This document shows positions 43,031 to 52,015 of a stretch of DNA of 64,000 nucleotides, in pieces. The notes beneath the pieces were generated by a model. The model was given only the letters and a program-made list of their open reading frames with translations, ran no database searches and was not told where the DNA came from. Source of the stretch: Planococcus chinensis (GTDB lineage Bacteria > Bacillota > Bacilli > Bacillales_A > Planococcaceae); assembly GCF_020071995.1 (NCBI RefSeq), contig NZ_JABWTK010000008.1:1-64000 (forward strand), read 5' to 3'. The position numbers and the translations under genes were made by a program. Within the stretch, counting starts at the first letter, position 1. The number at the start of each line of letters is the position of its first letter.

Positions 43031-43270
43031 ATAGCGTCCCTCCATTGCCATAAGTTTATCATATAAGCGAAAACCGTACGAATATTACTGCATGATACCG
43101 GTTCCAGCAAGTCTGGGTCCAATGCGCTTTCCGTCAAAAGCAGGCTCCCGCTTCTTATTTGTCTGGCAATGGAAAAGAACGGCCTTCTGTCGAACAGATA
43201 TTCATTTCAGTTGGCATAAGTTTGTGAATCGGCTATCATTAGACTAGCAAATTTGAAACTTTTTAACTTA

Positions 43271-43298
43271 TTCATCGTCTAAGTGCTTGTGATATGAT
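43271..43298 (+). promoter_or_regulatory. Possible recU–ponA promoter
   Basis: TTCATC (43271-43276), 16-base spacer, TATGAT (43293-43298). The -35 is weak, but the element lies 25 bases upstream of recU. Nothing else was identified in the 290-base gap to yppE. Confidence 0.4.
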
Positions 43299-43322
43299 AA
43301 GGTAAGCGAGGTGTATCACAAA

Positions 43323-43919
43323 ATGGCAATTAATTATCCAAATGGCAAAAAGTTTGTTCCTCCAAAAGAAAAACCGGTAAAAGCGAAAAAAAAGGATTTT
43401 TCATTCAGCAACCGGGGCAAAACGCTTGAGGATGAATTGAACGAAACCAACGATTATTATCTGCAATTGGGTCTTGCAGTTATCCACAAAAAACCCGTCC
43501 CCGTCCAGATTGTTAAAGTCGAGTATCCATCCAGAAGCGCGGCCGTCATACGGGAAGCCTATTTCCGTGCTCCGTCCACAACGGATTACAACGGCGTCTG
43601 GAACGGCAGATATGTCGATTTTGAAGCGAAAGAGACAGAAAACAAAACGTCTTTTCCTTTGAAAAATATACATGACCACCAAATCCACCATATGTCCCAA
43701 GTGGTGAAGCATCAGGGATTGGCATTTTTAATTATCCGTTTTTCTTCGCTTGAGCGTTATTTCATTATGCGTTTTGAAGCGTTGGAAGTATTTTGGAACC
43801 GGATGATCACCGGTGGCAGGAAATCTATTTCCCTAGAGGAAATCGAAGATACAGCAGTCGAAATCATGCCCGGAGCCTTTCCGCGCATCGATTACTTGCC
43901 TGTACTGCAAAATCTGTAA
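43323..43919 (+). CDS. recU: Holliday junction resolvase
   Basis: A 198-residue RecU, which cuts four-way DNA junctions in recombination and chromosome segregation. Its signature 'DFSFSNRGKTLEDELNETNDYYLQ' is followed by the catalytic region 'DYNGVWNGRYVDFEAKETENKTSFPLKNIHDHQIHHMSQV', where the acidic pair D/E and the lysine of the nuclease core lie. ATG 43323 is favoured over a GTG at 43311 because GAGGTG sits about ten bases before it. It is followed after 33 bases by ponA, the conserved Bacillales recU–ponA pair. Confidence 0.95.
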   Translation: MAINYPNGKKFVPPKEKPVKAKKKDFSFSNRGKTLEDELNETNDYYLQLGLAVIHKKPVPVQIVKVEYPSRSAAVIREAYFRAPSTTDYNGVWNGRYVDFEAKETENKTSFPLKNIHDHQIHHMSQVVKHQGLAFLIIRFSSLERYFIMRFEALEVFWNRMITGGRKSISLEEIEDTAVEIMPGAFPRIDYLPVLQNL

Positions 43920-43952
43920 AAGAAAGCATTTTTAGAAAGTGAGGAACCGATT

Positions 43953-46685
43953 GTGAGCGAAAAACCCCTTTCACGCGAACAGCGTAGAAAAGCAATCGAA
44001 CAACAGAAGAAAGCAAGCAAAAAACAAACCCCGAAAAATCCGAAGAAAGCGGCGGGCGGCAGCTGGTTCAAACGTATATTAATGGCTGTCGTAGCGATAG
44101 GCGTATTTGTCCTGCTATGCGGGGTCGGCTTATTCGCGTTTTACGCAAGCAGCGCCCCTGAACTTGACGAGGAATTGCTGCGCGACCCGATCAGCCCAAC
44201 TTTTATCGCAGCTGACGGCGAAACGGAAATTCCTTATATAACGGCTGAAAACCGGACGCATGTGGAATATGAAGATATTCCGAAGGCAATGGAAGATGCC
44301 ATTCTTGCCACAGAAGACAACCGCTTCTACGAACACTCCGGAATTGACGTGATCCGCCTCGGCGGCGCCGTCATCGCAAACATCACCGGCGGCTTCGGTT
44401 CACAGGGTGCAAGTACCATCACCCAGCAAGTGATCAAAAACTCTTTCCTGTCCAATGACAAAACCCTGAAACGGAAAGCCCAGGAAGCTTATCTTGCTTT
44501 CAAGCTGGAACGAGCTTATTCAAAAGAAGAAATCTTTGAAATGTATTTCAATAAAATATTGATGTCCGGCAATACTTACGGGTTCGGAACAGCTGCTGAA
44601 ACGTTCTACGGCAAGCCGGTCAGCGAACTCGAATTGCCTGAAGCAGCATTGCTTGCAGGGATGCCGCAAAGCCCGAACGGCTATAACCCGTTCAAAAATC
44701 CGGAACGCGCTGAAAAAAGACGCAATGTAGTTTTAAGCTTGATGGAACAGCACGGTAAAATTACAACTGCTGAAAAAGAACAAGCCCAAGCGGCCTCTGT
44801 TACAGAAACGCTGGTCCCTGAAAACCAGCGTGCAGCAACTGTCGATAACGGCGAATACACAGCGTTCATGGAAATGGTTGAAGACGAATTGGATTCCCTT
44901 GAAGGCGATTATGCATTGGATGATGGCTTGACCATCTACACGACGCTTGACCCGTCTGTCCAAAAAACAGTAAACGAAACCATGTCGTCTGATATGTTCT
45001 TCGATGACAAAGTACAGTCTGCCTTGACTGTCGTTGATACAAAAACAGGTGCCATCCGAGCAATCGGAGCCGGCCGTGATTACAGCGGAGATGTCCGCAT
45101 CAATTATGCGACAGCTAAAGACCGTGCAGTCGGTTCTACTATCAAACCGTTAATCGACTACGGCCCAGCTATTGAATACCTGGACTGGTCTACAGGCGAA
45201 ACCGTAGTGGACGAGCCTTATTCTTACGAAAGCGGCCAGCAAATCCGCAACGTGGATGGTGATTTCCTTGGAACGATGACTATCCGGGAAGCCTTGTACC
45301 GCTCACGCAACATCCCGGCAGTTAAAACGCTTCAGGAAGTCGGAACTGACAATGCGGCTGAGTTTACAAAAAAAATCGGCCTTAATCTCGAAAACGTTTA
45401 TGAATCCACTGCTTTGAGTGCAGATAATATTTCAACAGTCGAAATGGCCGGTGCATTTGCCGCATTCGGCAATGGCGGTGTCTATACAAAACCGCATACC
45501 ATTACGAAAATCGTTTTCCGCGACGGCACTACTGAACAAGTGGTGAAACCGGAATCGGTTCCCGCAATGAAAGACAGCACGGCCTATATGGTTACGGATA
45601 TGCTGAGAGATGTAGTCGATCCGAATCTTCGCGGTTCAACCGGCAAGGAAGCAGCGATTAGCGGCTTGGATCTTGCAGGTAAAACCGGGACATCCAACTA
45701 TACGGAAAAAGAATTGAACGATTATGGCCTGGATACTTCTTCTGCACCGGATATCTGGTTTGCAGGCTATTCGCCTAAATACTCAATTTCCGTCTGGAGC
45801 GGTTACCCGACAAGAAAAGTCGGCATCGACACAGCATCAGATGAACGCCTGATTTCCCAGCGCATCTTTAAAGAAGTCATGCTCGGGATTTCAAGCAACT
45901 CCGGCCAATTCGAAAAACCCGATTCTGTCGTTGAACTTCAAGTCGAAGCAGGAAGTTCACCGCTTAAACTGGCAAGCGCTTATACGCCTTACAGCTTAAG
46001 AAGAACTGAATTATTCGTCCGGGGCTCAGAACCGAACCAAGTTTCGCAACGATATGTCAAGGAAGACCTGGATACGCCATCCGGCTTGCGAGCTAGTGTC
46101 GATGGCAATACAGTCAACTTGTCATGGAATTACGATGACACGGACGGCGTTGCCTTTAGAGTGACTGTTGAAGTCGACGGCAACCGCTCGACCCTTGATA
46201 CAACGAGCAGCCAGAGCTTTTCGTACAGCGGGCTTGAAGAAGGCAAAACCTATACCTTCAGGGTAACGGCTGTCAGCAATAATGATGCCAGTGACCCTGC
46301 TTCGGTCAGAGTCTCCATTGCTGCTCCTGAAGAACCGGAAGAAGAACCGGCTGAGGAACCAGAAGAAGAGCCTGCTGAACCGGAAGAGCCAGTTGAAGAA
46401 CCGGCTGAAGAAGAGCCAATCGAACCGGAAGAACCGGCTGAAGACGAAGAACAGCCAGAACAGCCGGCCGATGACGAAGGCGATGGTGGAAACGAAGGAA
46501 ATGGCAATGAAGGAAATGGAAATGGTAATGGCAACGAAAATGGTAATGGCAATGGCAACGAAGGGGGCGGAAATGGTAATGGAAATGGCGAAGGCGGCGA
46601 AACTCCTCCTGCTGATGGCGGTGAAGGCGACGCTAACCCAGCTTCCGTACCACCTGCTGACGAAACCGAACAACCACAACCATAA
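43953..46685 (+). CDS. ponA: Class A penicillin-binding protein PBP1
   Basis: A 910-residue bifunctional peptidoglycan synthase. A basic cytoplasmic tail and one membrane helix (about 38-66) precede the GT51 glycosyltransferase (catalytic Glu121 in 'ATEDNRFYEHSG', then 'GASTITQQ' 152-159). The transpeptidase has Ser395-Thr-Ile-Lys398, SRN near 452, and KTGTS near 577. A fibronectin-type III domain (about 705-790) and a low-complexity tail follow: EEP(A)-type acidic repeats, then Gly/Asn repeats (GNGNGNEN...). The start is GTG 43953, behind GTGAGGAACC. The length equals B. subtilis PBP1. It follows recU and ends in its own terminator. Confidence 0.96.
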   Translation: MSEKPLSREQRRKAIEQQKKASKKQTPKNPKKAAGGSWFKRILMAVVAIGVFVLLCGVGLFAFYASSAPELDEELLRDPISPTFIAADGETEIPYITAENRTHVEYEDIPKAMEDAILATEDNRFYEHSGIDVIRLGGAVIANITGGFGSQGASTITQQVIKNSFLSNDKTLKRKAQEAYLAFKLERAYSKEEIFEMYFNKILMSGNTYGFGTAAETFYGKPVSELELPEAALLAGMPQSPNGYNPFKNPERAEKRRNVVLSLMEQHGKITTAEKEQAQAASVTETLVPENQRAATVDNGEYTAFMEMVEDELDSLEGDYALDDGLTIYTTLDPSVQKTVNETMSSDMFFDDKVQSALTVVDTKTGAIRAIGAGRDYSGDVRINYATAKDRAVGSTIKPLIDYGPAIEYLDWSTGETVVDEPYSYESGQQIRNVDGDFLGTMTIREALYRSRNIPAVKTLQEVGTDNAAEFTKKIGLNLENVYESTALSADNISTVEMAGAFAAFGNGGVYTKPHTITKIVFRDGTTEQVVKPESVPAMKDSTAYMVTDMLRDVVDPNLRGSTGKEAAISGLDLAGKTGTSNYTEKELNDYGLDTSSAPDIWFAGYSPKYSISVWSGYPTRKVGIDTASDERLISQRIFKEVMLGISSNSGQFEKPDSVVELQVEAGSSPLKLASAYTPYSLRRTELFVRGSEPNQVSQRYVKEDLDTPSGLRASVDGNTVNLSWNYDDTDGVAFRVTVEVDGNRSTLDTTSSQSFSYSGLEEGKTYTFRVTAVSNNDASDPASVRVSIAAPEEPEEEPAEEPEEEPAEPEEPVEEPAEEEPIEPEEPAEDEEQPEQPADDEGDGGNEGNGNEGNGNGNGNENGNGNGNEGGGNGNGNGEGGETPPADGGEGDANPASVPPADETEQPQP

Positions 46686-46689
46686 AACA

Positions 46690-46727
46690 CAAAAAGCGCA
46701 ACTGCTTCTCTGCAGTTGCGCTTTTTC
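46690..46727 (+). terminator. Terminator of recU–ponA
   Basis: AAAAAGCGCAACTGC pairs with GCAGTTGCGCTTTTT (15 bp), directly after ponA. Confidence 0.92.
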
Positions 46728-46738
46728 ATTTTCAGGTG

Positions 46739-46843
46739 AGTTGCTCGAAAACAGTCCAAAGTTGCCTGTATGTTTAAGAAAGTTGCTCGTATATTTAAGA
46801 AAGTTGACCGTAAATTGCCGACAGTTGCTCGTATTCGTAAACA
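46739..46843. repeat. Five tandem 21-bp repeats
   Basis: Five contiguous units of exactly 21 bp (46739-46759, 46760-46780, 46781-46801, 46802-46822, 46823-46843) share AGTTGCTCGTAT-TTAAGA-like sequence. Units two and three are most alike; the first four bases AGTTG are constant. All frames contain stops, so they are not coding. They lie between the convergent terminators of ponA and ypoC. Confidence 0.85.
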
Positions 46844-46844
46844 G

Positions 46845-46884
46845 CTAAAAAGCCGGAGGCCTGCAACAGGCTTCCGGCTTTTAC
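46845..46884 (-). terminator. Terminator of the dinG-to-ypoC operon
   Basis: AAAGCCGGA-GCCTG and CAGGC-TCCGGCTTT pair around CAA and overlap the ypoC stop codon; the minus strand continues TTTTT. Confidence 0.85.
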
Positions 46885-47204
46885 TGTTCATTTCTTTTTA
46901 ATTGGATCCGTTTGGAAGCGATCCCTTTTTTCATCTCGGAAAACAGTTCATCCAACTGGCGGAAAGCCGCAAAATTGGCGGGACGCTGTTCAATAAACGA
47001 CAAGCGTTCCGGGCCGTTCAAAGGAATAATTTCAAAATCACAATGTGCTAATAATTGCTTATATAATCGTATTCCGTTCAACATTTCCTGCTGGCCTGTC
47101 CGGCTGCGGTTTTGAAATGAGGGTTCGATCGATTCTTTCAGGCTGTCCCAGTCATTGAAAAAAGGTTCAACAGCTTCTTTAGTTAACTTCCGTGACAATT
47201 TCAC
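46881..47204 (-). CDS. ypoC: YpoC-like protein
   Basis: A soluble protein of about 107 residues following nth, as ypoC does in B. subtilis; no motif of known function. The start is unclear: no ATG is available near the nth stop codon. GTG 47204 (behind AAAAAGGGTTGG) is the best candidate and overlaps the end of nth by 26 bases; TTG 47198 is an alternative. Recognisable segments are 'VEPFFNDWDSLKESI', 'LYKQLLAHCDFEIIPLNGPERLSFIEQRP' and a basic end. Last gene of the operon. Confidence 0.7.
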   Translation of the reverse strand: MKLSRKLTKEAVEPFFNDWDSLKESIEPSFQNRSRTGQQEMLNGIRLYKQLLAHCDFEIIPLNGPERLSFIEQRPANFAAFRQLDELFSEMKKGIASKRIQLKRNEQ

Positions 47205-47859
47205 GCTTGACCAACCCTTTTTTATCCCGCTTTTTGCCTTCTCGGCAGCGGTCAAATAGCGGACAAATGTGGCAGCCGGGGTTTTGTGCTTTGCAATGGT
47301 ACCGGCCGAAGAAAATAATTTGGTGATGGGTTTTCGACCAGTTTTCTGCCGGCGTCTTTTTCATGATCGTTTCTTCCACTTGCAGCGGCGAGTCTTTCCA
47401 GCCATTCATCCCTAGGCGTTTCGCAACGCGTTCAACATGGGTATCCACAGCAAGCGCCGGTATGCCGAAAGCGACAGATACAACCACATTGGCGGTTTTG
47501 CGGCCGACTCCCGGAAGCGTCATCAGCAAATCGCGGTCTGCCGGAACGGTGCTGCCATATTGCTCAATCAAGATCCGGCTGAGTGCCTGAATGTTTTTCG
47601 CTTTATTTCGGAATAAGCCAATCGAGCGGATATCCTGCTGCAGTTCTTCGAGCGGTACGGAAATATAGTCTTCCGGCGTATGGTATTTTTCGAAAAGCGT
47701 CGCTGTGACTTTATTGACCAGTTTATCGGTGCACTGGGCTGAAAGCAAAGTAGCGATCAGCAAATCAAACGGATTGCGGTGAACTAATTCACAATGCGCA
47801 TCCGGAAACATATTATCCATTTCTTCCAAGCATAATTGCCATTCTTTTTTGGACATCAT
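47179..47859 (-). CDS. nth: Endonuclease III (DNA glycosylase/AP lyase)
   Basis: A 226-residue base-excision repair glycosylase for oxidised pyrimidines. The helix-hairpin-helix 'LMTLPGVGRKTANVVVSVA' carries the catalytic lysine, and the catalytic aspartate lies in 'AVDTHVERVAKRLG'. The C-terminal 4Fe-4S ligands are C-x6-C-x2-C-x5-C in 'CKAQNPGCHICPLFDRC'. The apparent GTG start at 47868 is inside the AAGGTGA ribosome binding site; ATG 47859 (or the adjacent ATG 47856) is the real start. Twelve bases after dnaD. Confidence 0.94.
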   Translation of the reverse strand: MMSKKEWQLCLEEMDNMFPDAHCELVHRNPFDLLIATLLSAQCTDKLVNKVTATLFEKYHTPEDYISVPLEELQQDIRSIGLFRNKAKNIQALSRILIEQYGSTVPADRDLLMTLPGVGRKTANVVVSVAFGIPALAVDTHVERVAKRLGMNGWKDSPLQVEETIMKKTPAENWSKTHHQIIFFGRYHCKAQNPGCHICPLFDRCREGKKRDKKGLVKREIVTEVN

Positions 47860-47871
47860 AAGGGTCACCTT

Positions 47872-48573
47872 CTAATTCCGGTCCTCCAGCCAATTGTAGA
47901 ATTGCACTTTTTTCGCATTGCTTGCTGTCGGCTGAAGCTGGATATTTTTCTCTCTGAACGAAGTGGCATGGCGCGATACTTCTGTTGATGTTTTAATGTT
48001 TTTCTTTTTCCATTCAAACAAGATGCGGTCTACGTAACGCAGGCTGATTTTCTGTGAAATTACAGCTTCTTTCAACGCCATCCGGATGATGGCCGGTGTA
48101 TGGCCGTCTTGGTCCATCCACATTGAAATGGTTTCGATTTCCATCGGCGATAAAAAGCGGCCGAATTCCTGTTCGAACAGCTGAAAAACTTCGCCTTCCA
48201 ACGCTTTTTGGGAGTTTTCTTTTTCCGCGTGCTGCTCCTTGTAGACGCAGTCCAATAAACGATCCCAGAGCGGTTGCAGGGAAATCTTTTCGGTCAAAAT
48301 TTCGTTTTCCTTTTCTTGCTCAATGGCCAGATAGCCTTGCTGCATCAATTTTTGCAGCATCGTTGTTACACTTTTTTGCGTCGTCATCATGCGGGAACCG
48401 ATTTCATCCGGTGTCGGAAACGGGTTGCCCGCCTGCTGGAACGCCTGCACATGCATAATCAGCATGGCTTCTTCATCTGTTATTTTCAACTCTTTATAAA
48501 AGCGAAAAAAGAGCTGGGAAATGTGAACATTCCCCTGCTCGATCCAGGTTTGCAATCGATTCGGCTGTTTCAT
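47872..48573 (-). CDS. dnaD: Primosomal replication protein DnaD
   Basis: A 233-residue DnaD. The N-terminal winged-helix oligomerisation domain (1-120, containing 'PTPDEIGSRMMTTQKSVTTMLQKLMQQGYL') is followed by the C-terminal DnaB_2/DnaD domain with 'FGRFLSPMEIETISMWMDQDGHTPAIIRMALKEAVISQKISLRYVDRIL' and the YxxxIxxxW-like 'RYVDRILFEW'. It remodels DNA at oriC and helps load helicase with DnaB and DnaI. ATG 48573 follows AAAGGTGG. In the operon with asnS upstream and nth downstream, as in B. subtilis. Confidence 0.95.
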   Translation of the reverse strand: MKQPNRLQTWIEQGNVHISQLFFRFYKELKITDEEAMLIMHVQAFQQAGNPFPTPDEIGSRMMTTQKSVTTMLQKLMQQGYLAIEQEKENEILTEKISLQPLWDRLLDCVYKEQHAEKENSQKALEGEVFQLFEQEFGRFLSPMEIETISMWMDQDGHTPAIIRMALKEAVISQKISLRYVDRILFEWKKKNIKTSTEVSRHATSFREKNIQLQPTASNAKKVQFYNWLEDRN

Positions 48574-48640
48574 ATCCCAACCACCTTTCTATTGTTAATT
48601 TCTTTAGTTGTCTAAAATCCAGTGTCTAGAAGTAAATAGG

Positions 48641-49003
48641 TGCTTTCGCTTTTCCTTATTGTAAAGCTATCTTGCATAAAACGCCAATCGGTTATACGGC
48701 TAAAAATCGCCGCTTAACCATTCGGTCAACCCCCTTATTGCTCCTGTCCCTGCATCGCTGCGCTAGCTTTGGGACATGAAAGAGGGTTGCAGCACTATGT
48801 GCTTCGTCGCAAAGATATGGACCAAATTGCTTTTGGTCCATATCTTGCCTGTCGAATCTAAACGGCCGCTTCCGCTTTTCTTGTCTAGCTGCAGCGCCTA
48901 GCCTCTCGAGGTCGCTTCAGACTGGTCTGCGATGGCAAAGAGCGCCATCACTGCCCAGTCTTCCAGCGCTTGTCGAGGCTGGGCAGGCGCTTCCGCTTTT
49001 CTT
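48641..49003. repeat. Multi-hairpin intergenic repeat block
   Basis: This 432-base gap (48574-49005) holds no gene. Two perfect 16-bp copies of CGCTTCCGCTTTTCTT (48867-48882 and 48988-49003) bracket a GC-rich segment with palindromic CAGCGC/GCGCTT parts. A diverged third copy (TGCTTTCGCTTTTCCTT) is at 48641-48657. Between the first and second copies lie a 15-bp perfect hairpin (48812-48826 with 48832-48846) and a longer imperfect one (AACCC...GGGTT, about 48727-48788). The pattern is that of a dispersed Bacillales intergenic repeat inserted between asnS and dnaD. Confidence 0.7.
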
Positions 49004-49005
49004 TG

Positions 49006-50301
49006 TTACGGATACAAACGGTTCAATAGGCGTGGGAATGGAATTGATTCTCTGACGTGTTCCGCTCCGCTGATCCAGGCAACGGTACGCTCGAGTCCAA
49101 GGCCGAATCCGGAATGCGGAACTGCTCCGTATTTGCTAAGCTCCAAATACCATGCGTATGCCTTTTCGTCCAGCCCATGTTCCTGAATGCGCTGCTTCAT
49201 TAAATCGTAGTCGTGGATGCGTTCTGATCCGCCGATGATTTCCCCGTAGCCTTCCGGAGCAATCAAATCAGCGCATAATACTACGTCATCACGTTCCGGA
49301 TGCGGCTGCATGTAGAACGGTTTGATGCCGATCGGGTAGTTTACGATGAAGACCGGCATGTCGTAGCTTTCTGCAATCGCCGTTTCATGCGGTGCTCCAA
49401 AATCTTCGCCCCATTTAATATCGTCAAAGCCGTTGTCGTTCAACCATTTGATGGCATCGTCATACGTAATGCGCGGGAATGGTGCTTTGATGTTTTCAAG
49501 TTTCGATGTATCGCGTCCAAGACGCTCCAATTCCAATTTGCAGTTTTTCAAGACAGATTGCACTAAGTGTGCCACAAATTGTTCTTGTACTTCCAAGCTT
49601 TCCGCGTGTTCTGTGAAAGCCATTTCCGGTTCGATCATCCAGAATTCGATCAAGTGGCGGCGTGTTTTCGATTTCTCAGCACGGAAAGTCGGGCCGAATG
49701 AAAATACTTTTCCTAGCGCCATTGCCGCTGCTTCCATGTACAGCTGGCCGGATTGAGACAGGTACGCATCTTCATCAAAATATTTGGTAGCGAAAAGTTC
49801 AGACGTGCCTTCAGGCGCAGAACCTGTCAAAATTGGCGGATCCACTTTGACGAATCCGTTGTCGTTGTAAAATTCATACGTTGCACGAATGATTTCATTG
49901 CGGATTTTCATGATGGCGTGCTGCTTGCGTGAACGCAGCCATAAATGCCGGTTGTCCATCAGGAATTCCGTGCCGTGTTCTTTTGGCGTAATCGGGTAAT
50001 CTTTCGCTTCGTGGATGACTTCAATTCCTGTAACAGCCAATTCATAGCCGAAAGAAGAACGTGAGTCTTCTTTCACTTCGCCGGTAACATAAAGCGAAGT
50101 TTCCTGCGTCAATGATTTGGCAGTGGCAAATAACTCGTCGCCCACTTCGGCTTTTACGACAACCGCCTGTACAAAGCCGGATCCGTCACGCAATTGCAGG
50201 AAAGCAATTTTCCCGCTTGAGCGCTTGTTGGAAACCCAAGCGCCTAATTTAACTGTTTGTCCATTATATTGAGCCATTTCGGCAATAGTAATCTTTTTCA
50301 T
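49006..50301 (-). CDS. asnS: Asparaginyl-tRNA synthetase
   Basis: A 431-residue class II synthetase: anticodon-binding OB fold at the N-terminus ('[32 protein letters not shown]'), then class II motif 2 '[28 protein letters not shown]' and motif 3 '[15 protein letters not shown]'. The first ATG (50304) is only two bases from GGAGG; ATG 50301 has better spacing. No T-box is present: only 22 bases separate it from aspB, so it is expressed from the dinG–ypoC operon. A repeat block lies directly downstream. Confidence 0.95.
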   Translation of the reverse strand: MKKITIAEMAQYNGQTVKLGAWVSNKRSSGKIAFLQLRDGSGFVQAVVVKAEVGDELFATAKSLTQETSLYVTGEVKEDSRSSFGYELAVTGIEVIHEAKDYPITPKEHGTEFLMDNRHLWLRSRKQHAIMKIRNEIIRATYEFYNDNGFVKVDPPILTGSAPEGTSELFATKYFDEDAYLSQSGQLYMEAAAMALGKVFSFGPTFRAEKSKTRRHLIEFWMIEPEMAFTEHAESLEVQEQFVAHLVQSVLKNCKLELERLGRDTSKLENIKAPFPRITYDDAIKWLNDNGFDDIKWGEDFGAPHETAIAESYDMPVFIVNYPIGIKPFYMQPHPERDDVVLCADLIAPEGYGEIIGGSERIHDYDLMKQRIQEHGLDEKAYAWYLELSKYGAVPHSGFGLGLERTVAWISGAEHVRESIPFPRLLNRLYP

Positions 50302-50326
50302 CATAGCCTCCAGAGTTATAGTTCAG

Positions 50327-51517
50327 TCAGTCTTTCCATTTTGACGATACAAATTGATGGATCCGTTCAACCGCTTCCGTCAGCGCTTCAAGGGAAGTCG
50401 CATAGGACAAGCGGATGGTGTCATGGGCGCCGAAACCGGAACCCGGGATGACCGCCACATTCGCTTCTGTCAGAAGGCCCGCAACAAAATCATCAACTGA
50501 TGCAAAACCGCATTTTTGTGCCGTTTCGGAAACATCCGGCAATAAGTAGAATGCGCCTTGCGGGCGGATCACTTTAAATCCAGGAATTGCTTCCAGTTTC
50601 GGGAAAATGGCTTCCAAACGGCTCTCAAAAGCGGAGCGCATCTCTTCCACTGTATCCTGTGGTCCATTATACGCTTCAATGGCCGCATACTGGGAAGTTG
50701 TGGTCGGGTTGGAGGTCGAATGGCTGGCAAGATCCGTCATCGCTTTAATCAGCTCGGCATCTCCCGCCGCATAACCGATGCGCCATCCGGTCATCGAATG
50801 GGATTTCGATACGCCGTTGATGATGATGGTCCGGTTTTTCGCATCCTCCGACAATTCCGCAATCGACGTATGCGTCGTTTCTCCGTAAATCAGCTTTTCG
50901 TAGATTTCATCCGACACAATCAGAATGTCGTGCTCGCGGCAAACTTCTGCAAGCTGCGCAAGTTCTTCTTTTGAATAAATCATTCCCGTCGGGTTGCTCG
51001 GGGAGTTGATAATGACGGCTTTTGTACGGTCTGTGATAGCTTCTCTCAGCTGTTCAGCAGAAATCTTATAGGATTGGCTGGCTGTAGCTTCTATGTATAC
51101 AGGAACACCCTGCGCCAGTTTTACCTGCTCCGGATAGCTGACCCAATAAGGGATCGGAATAATGACTTCGTCGCCTTCATTCAACAAAACCTGGAACAAT
51201 GTGTAAAGCACATGCTTTGCACCGATTCCGACCATAATCTCTTTCTGGCTGTAAGTCAATTTCTGGTCGCGCTGCAGTTTGTTGATGATTGCTTCTTTTA
51301 ATGCAGGCAGTCCGCCGGCAGGCGTATACTTGGTTTTCCCGTCCAGCATGGACTGGTAAGCCGCTTGAAGAATATTCTCCGGTGTGTTGTAGTCGGGTTC
51401 ACCAGCACCAAGTCCGATAATGTCCACGCCTTTAGCTTTCAATTCATTGGCTTTGGCTGTAATGGCCAATGTTGTGGACGGTGTTAATGTTTGTACGCGA
51501 TTTGCTAAGTTAATCAA
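50327..51517 (-). CDS. aspB: Aspartate aminotransferase
   Basis: A 396-residue PLP-dependent class I aminotransferase matching B. subtilis AspB. PLP lysine is Lys238 in 'INGVSKSHSMTGWRIGYAAG'; other blocks are 'IIGLGAGEPDYNTP', 'INSPSNPTGMIYS' (Asn for the PLP ring) and 'SDEIYEKLIYG' (Asp). It interconverts aspartate and oxaloacetate, feeding the adjacent asparaginyl-tRNA synthetase step and the lysine branch with dapB. The start is TTG 51517, with AAAGGGTGG just before; the longer frame to 51586 overlaps ypmB and has no support. Confidence 0.93.
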   Translation of the reverse strand: MINLANRVQTLTPSTTLAITAKANELKAKGVDIIGLGAGEPDYNTPENILQAAYQSMLDGKTKYTPAGGLPALKEAIINKLQRDQKLTYSQKEIMVGIGAKHVLYTLFQVLLNEGDEVIIPIPYWVSYPEQVKLAQGVPVYIEATASQSYKISAEQLREAITDRTKAVIINSPSNPTGMIYSKEELAQLAEVCREHDILIVSDEIYEKLIYGETTHTSIAELSEDAKNRTIIINGVSKSHSMTGWRIGYAAGDAELIKAMTDLASHSTSNPTTTSQYAAIEAYNGPQDTVEEMRSAFESRLEAIFPKLEAIPGFKVIRPQGAFYLLPDVSETAQKCGFASVDDFVAGLLTEANVAVIPGSGFGAHDTIRLSYATSLEALTEAVERIHQFVSSKWKD

Positions 51518-51530
51518 TGCTTCCACCCTT

Positions 51531-52007
51531 TCACAAATTCGAGATCTGTTTCCATGTCGTGCCGTCTTCTGCTTTGATATAAACATAATTCAATTTGTCA
51601 TTGGAATCGATAAAAGCTACTTCCCATACCGGACCGGCGCTTTCCATTCCGAGGCGGGTATGGAGAATGTCTTTGACTTCTTTTTCCATCAAGGCTTTTT
51701 CCCGGGCTTGCTTGGCTGTTACTGCCCCATCAAGCGGGACAGCTTTCAGCTCTCCCTTTCCCTCTGGAACAAAAACTGCTTGCAATGCCCCTTTTTTATC
51801 TGTCCCGATGACCGTAACGGTTGTTTGTTTATTGGCATAAATATAGGATTGCTGGACATCCGCCAGCAACTCTTCGTTTTTCGCCCGGTCGATTGCCGCT
51901 TTTTCCAGGTCGGAATAAGGTTTGTTGCCGGTGAAAATAACGATGATCATGATGGAAACCGCAAGAAATGAAAGAAAGCCTAATATAAATGTCACCCATT
52001 GTTTCAT
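51531..52007 (-). CDS. ypmB: YpmB-like membrane-anchored PepSY-type protein
   Basis: A 158-residue protein with one N-terminal membrane helix (about 7-26) and an extracytoplasmic domain with two PepSY-like halves ('AKQAREKALMEKEVKDILHTRLGME..PVWEVAFIDSNDKLNYVYIKAEDG'). B. subtilis YpmB has the same design and position between ypmA and aspB. No enzyme function is known. ATG 52007 is clean. Eight bases after ypmA and 13 before aspB, so it is in the operon. Confidence 0.87.
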   Translation of the reverse strand: MKQWVTFILGFLSFLAVSIMIIVIFTGNKPYSDLEKAAIDRAKNEELLADVQQSYIYANKQTTVTVIGTDKKGALQAVFVPEGKGELKAVPLDGAVTAKQAREKALMEKEVKDILHTRLGMESAGPVWEVAFIDSNDKLNYVYIKAEDGTTWKQISNL

Positions 52008-52015
52008 TTCATCAC

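Noticed and set aside
46739-46843. 21-bp repeats as a CRISPR array
   Set aside because: Units are contiguous without spacers and no cas gene is near.
46122-46891. Minus-strand open frames opposite the PBP1 tail
   Set aside because: They are created by the repetitive codons of the ponA tail read backwards; composition (Ser/Pro or Phe/Ile runs) follows the repeat, with no start signal.
50302-50326. T-box in front of asnS
   Set aside because: Only 22 bases separate it from aspB, with no room for a T-box leader.
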